Shown here one piece after another: positions 56,075 to 64,000 of a DNA stretch of 64,000 nt. The stretch's first letter is position 1. Every line of letters begins with the position of its first letter. Under the pieces are notes generated by a model that ran no database searches, was not told where the DNA came from, and saw only the letters and a list, made by a program, of their open reading frames with translations. This DNA comes from Eurosta solidaginis. Taxonomy: Eukaryota; Arthropoda; Insecta; Diptera; Tephritidae. The DNA lies in the NCBI RefSeq assembly GCF_040869045.1, contig NC_090322.1:272516662-272580661 (forward strand). Direction: 5' to 3'. The translations under genes were made by a program, and so were the position numbers.

Positions 56075-57290
56075 CTTTTTAAACACAGTGTCACAGTTAG
56101 AAAAAATCTCACAGCAGTAGAGGAGCGTAGGTATTAAGTACGCTTTGGATAGAAGTAGTCGAATATGTAGTGGAGTGAAATACTGTGGCAACCACAGTGT
56201 AGGGAGCATACCGTACACTTTTCCTACGGTACTAAAGATATGGTCTTTCCAGGTCAATGTTTTGTTAAAAACGATGCCAAGATTTCTTGCCGTGTCAACA
56301 TATTCTATAACAGAATTTGCAAACGTAATATTGTCTAAGCCATTTGTAGCTAGCGGCTTTCTGCGAATGACAATACACTTCGAATTTCGAGGATTTAGAC
56401 ATAAGCCGTTCATAGAAGCCCATACACCTATTTGACTAAGGTCTTGATTCAAATTACTTATAGATGAACTCATACAATCGACAGGACAGCACGTATACAA
56501 TTGAACATCGTCAGCATAAATGTAGACGTCACAATATTTAAGGACACGAGGCAGGCCATTAATGTACAGTACAAATAACAAAGGACCAAGGATTGACCCT
56601 TGGAGTACACCTCGCGAAACATTTAACAAGTTTAACTATCTACTGTCTATACAAACTGCCTGCGTTCTGTCGTCTAGATAAGATCTGATTAGGTTGGTTG
56701 CATGACTGGAAAAATTAAACATGTTTTCCAGCTTTTTACATAGTAGGGTATGGTCAACAGAGTCAAAAGCTTTGGAGTGGTCAAGAAGGGTTAGGAAAGC
56801 TGTAAAGTTGTCATCTATGCGCTCCCGTATATCTTCTACCACAGAAATAAGTGCCGTAGTACAGCTTCTTTTTGGTCTGAAACCAGGCTGATGGTTCGTT
56901 AAAAGTTTATTTACGTGCACATATGTGGCGATCTGCCCATGTAGGATGCGCTCAACGACCTTCGAAAGAAAAGGCAATATGGCTATCGGCCTGTACTCTT
57001 TGCTTTGTTTGGGAATAGGGATAACCTAAACAGCTTTCCAACATTTTGGAAAGACACAGGTGGTTAGGATAGAGTTTATTAAATAGGTTATGTGGGGAAG
57101 GATAACGGCTAGAATAATTTTCACAAATTTTGCACAAATTCCGTCTAAACCTATAGCGTTGAACTTCACAGAAAGTATGGCTTTCACAACATCACAGTCA
57201 TCGACACGAACAAACTCGAGAGGACTTGCATCAGCATTAACACGATCACAGTAGTTGTCAATATTTATTTGAAAATTTGTTCCTAGCACA
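56075..57290 (-). pseudogene. LINE F copy 1: reverse transcriptase
   Basis: Reads NAIGLDGICAKFVKIILAVI, FLSKVVERILHGQIATYV, RPKRSCTTALISVVEDIRER and LLDHSKAFDSVDH. Then [18 protein letters not shown] and the catalytic box [13 protein letters not shown] follow in a new frame after a stop at 56636. It ends abruptly in the thumb where LINE E begins. Confidence 0.87.
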
Positions 57291-60200
57291 ACAATTTTGA
57301 CAAATTATTTAACAGTGCTAGTCATGAATAGCATGAGTTATAAAAATTTAACATTTATAATAATAATAAATTAGATTAATCAAATTAAATTAAATATAAC
57401 GGATAATAGTGAAATATTTATGTATGTAAATGTAAATCTTAAAACTAAAGAAAAGTAATTAATAAATATTAAAAGACAGCAGTAGTGATGATAACCTTTG
57501 GCTGGTTATTAATCGAAGAAGACACAGAGAAAGGAAAAGGACTTAGAAATGAACATTTTAACAACAACAATTTGAGATCCAGTTTAAGAGTCGTTAAAAA
57601 ATGATGTTAGCTCTTTTTTGAAGTGCAGAGCATTACTTAAGAGTCGAAGACTTGTAGGTAGGGAGTTCCAAAGACGTATTGCAGTAACAAAGGCTCAGAG
57701 GTTAGCGTGCGGTATCTAATGTGCTTAAGAAGAAGCACCGATCTTGATGATTGCAGAAAAATAAGCTTACGATATAGATAGTCAGGTTCCTTCGTGTGTA
57801 TCAATTTATGGAGGAAGGACAGTGTTTTGACTTTTAAAAGATTTTCGAAAGAAATGTTTAGCAACCTTTCAGCATGTTGTGATACGTGGTCAAGTCTTTT
57901 CAACCCATAAACATATCTAGCAATGTTGTTGTAAACAACATTTAGTTTGTTCTTGCACAGATAGTCACAGTTTGAGTCAATCACACAACCATGGACTAGC
58001 GTAGTTATTAAGTACGCTTTAGCCAGAAGTAGTCTTATGTGCAAAGGCGTGAAATACTGTGTTAACCATAGTGTACTTTTCCAACCGTTCTAAAAATATG
58101 GTCTTTCCATGTCAATGTTTTGTTAAAAATTACACCTAAGTTTTTCGCCGTATCTACGTATTCTATAACGGAATTGTTGAACACTACATTCTCTAAATCA
58201 TTAGTGGGAAAAGACCTTCTATGAATAACAATACATTTTGACTTATTCGGGTTTATACATAAGCCATTCATATTAGCCCATGAAAATATTTGATTCAAAT
58301 CGTGGTTTAAGTTACTTATGCACAAGCTAGTTTGATCACGAGGACAACACGTAAACAACTGCACATCATCAGCGTAGATATGAACATTACAATACTTAAG
58401 GACATCGGGTAAGTCATTGATATACAGAACAAATAACAGAGGACCCAGGATAGAGCCTTGAGGGACGCCTCTTAAGACATGTAGGAAGTCAGACTATTCA
58501 CCATCTATACATACTGCTTGAGTCCTATCGCCAAGATATGATCTTATAAGGGCAACTGCATGACCAGAGAAGTTAAATAAGTTTACCAGATTCCTACAGA
58601 CCAGAGTGTGGTCTACAGAATCAAAAGTTTTAGAGTGGTCAAGAAGTGTTAAGAAGGCAATGTAACTTTCATCCACTCGCTCACGAATTTCTTCTGTCAC
58701 AGATAATAGTGCCGTTGTACAGCTCCGCTTTGACCTGAAACCGGACTGACTGTCTGACAGGAGCTTGTATTCATGTACATATGATACGATTTGCCCATGT
58801 AGAATACGTTCAACGACCTTAGAGAGGAAAGGGAGTATGGCTATTGGTCGATACTCATTATTTTGTTTACGGATAGGAATAACTTTTGCAGCTTTCCAGT
58901 ATATTGGGAAGACACCGGTCGTCAAAATTGAGTTGACCAAGTAAGTAATGTGGGGAAGAATTTTGGGAAGAATGACTTTTAAAAACTTTGAATATATACC
59001 ATCAAGCCCCATTGCGTTAGACTTCACAGAAAGTATGGCTTGGACAACATCACAATTATCGACACAAACAAACTCGAAAGGGCTTGTGCCAACATTAACA
59101 CGCACGGAGTAGTTATCAATACACACATTTTCGGCTGAGTTTGGTAGTCTTACAAAAGTATTATTTATTTCGTTGATGTCGATATCAGGGGGATAAGACA
59201 GGTCACTTTTGGGCTTACCAATTCCTATTTGTTTGATTTTGTCCCACTTTTCTTTTGTATTCAAAGCAGAACTAAACTTGTACTTAAAATAATTTGCCTT
59301 GGCCAGCCTTATGGCTTTGTTTGCAGTAAGCCGAGCTGTTTTAAAGCAGCTATGCGCTTCGACTGTTTTGTACCTTTTCCACCGTGAGTAGGCTTGAATA
59401 CGAAGGTGGATAAGGTGTTTTAATGTAGCATTGAACCAAGAGCTATTCTTGTATTTAGGTGTTTTTATTTTTAGTGGAACGTGATCATCGAATAACTTAT
59501 TTATGTTATCCTGCAGAAACTTTGTCTGGTCATCAACCGATGTTAACGTACGAATCAAGCTCCATTCAACCGACTCAACGGACTCAGCAAGAGAATAATA
59601 ATCTATACTTCTGTAATCCAGATACGCGAACGAACTTGGCCTACATGATGTTTGGAAGTTGCAGTTTAGGAATATCAGGTCGTGTTTTGAGAAGCAGGAG
59701 GCGGATAGTTGCGTGTAGTGAATCATTTTATGAAGATCATTGGCAAAAAATAAATCTAATAAGTAGAGAAGAGTTAGTATTTGTGAACTGGGTTGGTATA
59801 GCACAGTTTGTGGGAAAAAGTTCCAGAGATTCCATGCTTTGTTTTAAAGTGGCATCCACCACTATTAAAATCTCCAGCGATTATAATATTGTCGTAGTCT
59901 ATTAGTAACGATTGAAGAAATTCAATAAACGTGGAAAAATCTACTAGTCTATTCGGTCTGTATGCACAGCCGATACGAAGCTGAGAAAACATATGAACAA
60001 ACACATATTCCACAGGATCACCTGGACTAGAACAACAACACAATAAACAGGACATACTACTGTTTACATATATCGCAACACCACCGCCATGACCACTTGA
60101 AACCATGTTTCTGAAGAAAACCATGTTTCTGAAACACATATGACATCAATATCGGAGCCTTCTGACAGAAACCTCAACTCGTCAAGCTTTTTATAAAGGC

Positions 60201-60295
60201 TTTGCGCATTGATATGAACAACTTTCAGCCCGTTGGCTTTTTTGCTGACTATGCGCAACAAAGTAGATAGACAGTCTTTGGAACTCGGGTTTCCT
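57285..60295 (-). mobile_element. LINE F copy 2, nearly full ORF, inserted in copy 1
   Basis: Second copy of the same family in the same orientation, starting near the EN and ending in a 3' UTR that matches that of copy 1 (GTTGTGCTAGGAACAAATTT against GTTGTGTTAGGAAAAATTT). It lies head-to-tail within copy 1. The EN has a short internal duplication (ETWFSSETWF). Confidence 0.8.
57637..60261 (-). pseudogene. LINE F copy 2 ORF: endonuclease, RT
   Basis: EN: LKVVHINAQSLYKKLDELRF, CVSETWFSS, GVAIYVNSSMS, IIAGDFNSGG. A 436-codon stretch (59804-58494) holds the linker and RT fingers with GFRSKRSCTTALLSVTEEIR and LLDHSKTFDSVDH. The palm follows in other frames after 58494 and 58364 ([10 protein letters not shown]; the YADD box straddles the break). 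Then [20 protein letters not shown] and the C-terminus NIARYVYGLKRLDHVS. Four or more frame breaks. Confidence 0.85.
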
Positions 60296-60338
60296 TTGAA
60301 TTTAAATCGGTGCTGAACTTATTTTCGTAGAAATGTAC

Positions 60339-61405
60339 TTAAGCCGATCTTATGGCTTTATTGGCAGTGAGTCGTGCAGCTTTGAAGCCCATGTGCATTT
60401 CCACTGTTCTATATCTTTTCCACCGAGAGTAAGCTAGGTTATGCAAATGAATTAGATGCTTGATACTGGCGTCAAACCATGGATTGCCATTGTGTTTCGT
60501 CACCTTAAGTTTCGTTGGAACGTGGTCGTCAAAGAGCTTATTTATGCTGTCTTGAAGGAAATTAGTTTGCCCATCCACCGATGCCATCGTTTGAATCATT
60601 CTCCAGTCGACAGACTCCACTGCTTCAGCAAGTGCACTATAATTAATACTTTTAAAACGAGCTGTAAACAAGCTCGGTGTACGCAACGTTTGAAAGTTGT
60701 AAGTAACGAATAGGAGGTCGTGTTTAGAAAAATTGGGAACGAACAGCTGGTCGTAAAGAAGTACTTTCTCTGAGTCGTTTACAAAGAAGAGGTCTAGCAG
60801 CGAGGAACTAGTGTTGGTAAAATGTGTTGGTGTAGTAATGTTAGCTGGGAAGAGTCCCAGAGATTCCATACTTAGCTTAAGACTAGAATCTACGAGCAGG
60901 TTGCTGTTGAAGTCACCAGCTAGGACAATATTTTCGTAATTTAAGAGTAGAGGTTTCAGAAAATCAGTAAAGCCAGCAAATTTACTTGGCGATTAGGTCT
61001 GTATGCACAGCCGACAAGGAGCTTATCACCTTTTGATGAAAAAACATCAACGAACACAAATTCTACAGAATCACCGGTACAAGAACTACAACATAATTTA
61101 CAGGACAAACTACTTTTAACGTATATAGCGACACCACCACCATGACCACATCTGTCAGCTCTGAAATGTCGATAGCCATTTAGTTTCACTAACTCATCGT
61201 TATGGCCTGAAGAAAACCATGTTTCGGAAATGCAGATAATATCTATATTGGAGGCCTCGCAAAGATATCTTAACTCATCAAGTTTTCTATAGAGGCTTTG
61301 CGCGTTTATGTGTATGATATTTATACCTTTAGCACGCCTGCTAAGTATGCGCAGCAACGTTCGAAAGCGGTCTTTGAAACTCGAGGACTTATAATAATTT
61401 AGCAC
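60339..61405 (-). pseudogene. LINE F copy 1: endonuclease and linker
   Basis: EN reads INIIHINAQSLYRKLDELRY, ICISETWFSS, HGGGVAIYVKSSLS and VGCAYRPNRQ. A frame change at about 60940 leads to a second open stretch (60869-60339) with SSLLDLFFVND, FSKHDLLF and a basic linker ending RLTANKAI. The catalytic EN residues before FNSN are partly across the frame change. Confidence 0.85.
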
Positions 61406-62398
61406 CAGAGTAATAAAAAGGTTTGGAAATCAGCTTTGCACTGCCCTCACTAGGGTAGGCACCTTGTCGTTGGTGTGAGTGCTTAGCCGAACTCCATAGC
61501 GCCCGACTATGAGGCGGAGCTGTTAAGGACTGACATCTAGGCCATTTTGCCTCATTGGAGGGCGGCGGGATGTCGGTGACCAAGAACTGTCAACCCCTAA
61601 TCCAGGGAGTTATGCGAACCGTGCCTATTGGACGATTTGCAGCCAGGGGATAAATTCGGCTGTATTCGAACGGAGCCTTCCCGATACCGGGCCACCTCGG
61701 GAAGTATTTATGGCCTTACCACAGTAAGGGGCGCTGCTGTGGCGGACGGTTCTTTCCCCGTATATAATACTGGACCGCTGAGCCCGCCTTGTCGGGCAGG
61801 TGGTCGTACGACCAAGATGAACGACTCATTACCTGATTGTAATAAGGACGATGTAAAGAGGAGGACTGAGTCGCAATCCAAGGACGACAAATACGAATTA
61901 AGCGATGCGTCGGACTCGGGGAGCGAGAGTAGTGCTGATTCAATGAACTCCGTGTTGGAGAAGCACACAAATGAAAACGGAGTGGAAGAGTGAAGGGTAC
62001 GGAGCAGAGGAAGTAAAAGAGCCCTCTCGCAGTACCGTGCAGCACTAAGAATTGCACAACGCTTGGGAGCAGTGGTCGACCCAACAGAAGTGGATATCGA
62101 GCGCTTGGAATGGGCCAATGAAGCGGTAGAAGTAGGTCGAAGGCTGTTCAAAAGGTTTGCTGCGAGAAATCCTCAGTTCTGCAACCGGTACGAGGAGGAA
62201 GAAGCGTTGAATGGCAGAATGAAGAGGCAACGTTCGGCGGAAGGCGACAAGCCTGCTTTCAAGAGGCAGAAAGGACCCAGTCCTAGAGCATAGACAAGAC
62301 AAGTAGGCCCAAAGCTGTAAGACAGATGGGCTCTAATAGCGAGGTAGCAACTATCTCGATAGCTGCGAGTCAGAGGGAAGTTCCAACTACGGAAGTAG

Positions 62399-62540
62399 GA
62401 GATAAGCCATAGGGAGATAACGCTAAGACTCTGGCTTTCTCGGAGGCGCTAAAGGGAGTTAACGCTAAGGCTCCGGCTTTCTCGGAGGTGCCAAAGGGAG
62501 ATAACACTAAGACTCCTGCTTTTTCCCGAGAAGATGAGTG
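62399..62540 (+). repeat. 42-bp coding minisatellite in LINE G ORF1
   Basis: Three copies of a 42-bp unit, GGGAGATAACGCTAAGACTC then CTGGCTTTCTCGGAGGCGCT. In one plus frame they encode GDNAKTLAFSEALK, GVNAKAPAFSEVPK and GDNTKTPAFSREDE. Confidence 0.85.
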
Positions 62541-62614
62541 ATGTGGCAAAGCAGTCACTGACTGTGGCGCTGGTTGATCGTAGCAGTCCTTTCGGACAAA
62601 TGACTACTGAAAGG

Positions 62615-62900
62615 TGGAGATCTATTATTATTTTTATTTATTTTATTATTTATTTTTATACAGTCTTGTAGACCTAAATATTTGTATATCTATGAGATCA
62701 TTATCTAAAAGGTAGTGCTTTACAGTAATTATACAGTAGTTTCTTAAATTCATTGATGTTTTGCCATTGTTTTATTTCAATTGGAAGATCGTTATATTCT
62801 CTCAATCCTGCGTAGTATATATTTTTCTTGTCGAACTCCGATCGTACTGCTGGCAGGCGAAAGTTGTTTCTGTTTCTTGTTTGGTAATCGTGAACCTCGT
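62615..62900 (-). mobile_element. 5'-truncated LINE 3' end inside LINE G ORF1
   Basis: On the minus strand it reads NNFRLPAVRSEFDKKNIYYA then GLREYNDLPIEIKQWQNINE and FKKLLYNYC, ending in a stop. This is the C-terminus of a Jockey-like RT. A T/A-rich tail follows at 62655-62618. Confidence 0.75.
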
Positions 62901-63641
62901 TATTGTATATCAGTCAGTGTGGAAAGGGAGCTTATTAGCTTAATGCTAAAGATGATGCGGGAACAACCAAGTAAGCCCCTTCCAACCTTTGATTCGGGGG
63001 GATGGTATAATGGTGTGAAGATGATAGCGTGCGACAACATCGCGAGCTTGCGGTGGCTGGAGGAAGTGGTTCCAAACCTCCAAAGGCAAGGCACGAACGC
63101 GTGGTTTGAGGTGGTGGATAAAGCGCAAATCCCTACGGTACTAAAAGTTAAGGTATGGATACCATGCGTGATGAAGTCGAAGGATACACTGCGACTTCTG
63201 CAGAATCAGAATCCGAACATACCGACACAGGATTGAAAGGTACTTACTGTATCTCGGCCTACCGAGGATGGTCAGTTCTACATCTTCCAAATAAACTAGC
63301 AGGCGGAGGATATTTGTCCTTTGTCACTGGCAAAATGTACATGCGACTTAGGAAAAGAAGTCCCGAGGATAAAAACCCTAACACGCTAGAGGTGGGCGAA
63401 GTCGAAAAGGACCTCAAAAGCCTAAGGGAAAAAAGACTGGTGGAGGTCCCTGACGTCACCACGAACTAGAAGAAGGAGCTAGAAGAGGACCAACCGCTAA
63501 ATGATGCTGTGACTCGCACAGAGGAACACCCGGCGCAACAGTTACGAGAGGCTGAAGGGGGCCTCGAATACTCTAAACCAAAAGGGCAAGGGGAGGACGA
63601 CGACGTCAAGACGAAGGTGCTGGAGGGGGACAAACAGCCCA

Positions 63642-64000
63642 ATGGTGCTGCGAGTCCTACAGATAAACCTCCAACACAGTAAAGTGGCGTTGAGCGAACT
63701 CCTCCTAACCCTTGAGGAGGGTTCGTTTGACGTGGCGCTGATCCAGGAGCCGTGGCTCTCATTGGGAGGAAAGGTTTCTGGACTTAGCGCGCGCGGGTTT
63801 GGCGTTTACTACGCGCAAACGGAAGGACGGGTGCGAGCTGTAGTAATGGTAGGGAAACAACTGCATTCATATATGCTTCCTAATTACACCACTGAGGATC
63901 TCGTAGCGGTGGCCGTTGAGCAAAAGAATAAGCAGGCATTTATCCTGGCGTCCTGCTACATGGCCCATGCTGCGGAGGTTCCACCGATGGAGTGCAAAAG
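63642..64000 (+). CDS. LINE G ORF2 start: AP endonuclease, partial
   Basis: ATG at 63642 begins MVLRVLQINLQHSKVALSEL, a classic LINE endonuclease start. It continues with DVALIQEPWL, VMVGKQLHSYMLPNYTTEDL and FILASCYM, and is open to the right edge. It overlaps ORF1 by 41 bp in a different frame, which suggests coupled translation. RT lies outside the window, so intactness is unknown. Confidence 0.85.
   Translation, partial: MVLRVLQINLQHSKVALSELLLTLEEGSFDVALIQEPWLSLGGKVSGLSARGFGVYYAQTEGRVRAVVMVGKQLHSYMLPNYTTEDLVAVAVEQKNKQAFILASCYMAHAAEVPPMECK

Larger units (their letters stand above)
46525..56075 (-). mobile_element. LINE E (CR1-like), 5'-truncated, interrupted by a young Gypsy
   Basis: Inserted into LINE F copy 1. 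It starts in the EN (LRVYFQNVGGMRTKSKDFL near 56060), is cut at HVENIVN by the Gypsy at 55677, resumes at THTDANFCILGDFNLPDIVW near 49100, and runs through the RT to an AT-rich 3' end near 46530. Distinct from family F in sequence. Confidence 0.86.
45815..61410 (-). mobile_element. LINE F copy 1 (CR1/Jockey-like), split by LINE E and by LINE F copy 2
   Basis: Minus-strand pieces at about 61410-60295, 57275-56075 and 46520-45815 read in order as EN, linker, RT and the 3' end with an (ACAAAT)n tail. The break in KKKLN at about 56070 resumes as NNIARYVYRLNRLDHV at about 46500, as the second copy shows. About 45 codons are missing around the copy-2 insertion, so a target deletion or two separate fragments are possible. 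Confidence 0.78.
61817..63682 (+). pseudogene. LINE G ORF1 (DUF4780-like), broken
   Basis: The acidic start MNDSLPDCNKDDVKRR is followed by a stop near 61992 and a basic helical segment (IERLEWANEAVEVGRRLFKR). After a minisatellite and a LINE insert, the conserved core appears: FDSGGWYNGVKMIACDN, LRWLEEVVPNL, LRLLQNQNPNIPTQ. TGA (63234) and TAG codons and a frame change precede GKMYMRLRKRSPEDKNPN. A further TAG at 63467 precedes an acidic tail ending at the TAA 63680-63682. Confidence 0.8.
61430..64000 (+). mobile_element. LINE G, 5' part with ORF1 and start of ORF2, cut by right edge
   Basis: Plus-strand LINE beginning near 61430 with a GC-rich leader, then an ORF1 of the DUF4780-like type found in insect LINEs, and an ORF2 starting at 63642 that overlaps the ORF1 end. 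A short minus-strand LINE fragment interrupts ORF1 at about 62615-62900. The leader abuts the 5' end of LINE F. Confidence 0.85.

Noticed and set aside
61628..62302. Minus-strand ORFs of 85-147 codons opposite LINE G ORF1
   Set aside because: Shadow frames of a GC-rich ORF1 with no domain of their own.

Overview
This is eukaryotic, almost certainly dipteran, DNA. The features are short introns with GT/AG borders, fly-type non-LTR and Ty3/Gypsy elements, hAT, Helitron and Penelope remnants, and AT-rich spacers. The mix suggests a true fruit fly (Tephritidae) or a close relative; that placement is inference. Nothing looks prokaryotic, and I see no rRNA gene, CRISPR array or operon.

The one clear host gene is exportin-7 (XPO7, the fly Ranbp16 type) on the minus strand. 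Sixteen exons can be placed from 44889 down to 6674. All splice phases join, and the peptide collinearly matches the family from about residue 145 to the C-terminus; only the last exon is tentative. The N-terminal exons must lie beyond the right edge. Ten introns are 53-73 bp. Five are large, and they and the intron reaching the right edge carry nearly all the transposable elements. A short, probably degenerate RING-finger ORF lies on the plus strand in the rightmost intron.

Layout: 1-4770, I-clade LINE (minus), cut by the left edge. 4770-6673, spacer with a short LINE/SINE 3' fragment. 6674-8326, last five XPO7 exons. 8327-14925, intron with a LINE 3' fragment, a satellite-like array bounded by 14-bp inverted ends and itself invaded by a foldback MITE and a Penelope GIY-YIG remnant, a hAT remnant and a short Helitron. 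14926-17328, XPO7 exons with a tRNA-type SINE. 17329-28877, intron with a solo LTR split by a MITE, four more short inverted-repeat elements and a CsRn1-like Gypsy. 29240-43194, intron with a four-deep nest: LINE D contains LINE C(+), which contains a hAT, which contains LINE C(-); a deleted Gypsy also sits in LINE D. 43195-44889, upstream XPO7 exons. 45800-61410, LINE F containing LINE E, which contains a very young Gypsy, plus a second LINE F copy. 61430-64000, 5' part of a plus-strand LINE running off the right edge.

The host gene is a nuclear transport receptor; everything else is mobile DNA in its introns and 3' flank. Several insertions are dated relative to each other by target-site duplications readable directly in the sequence.
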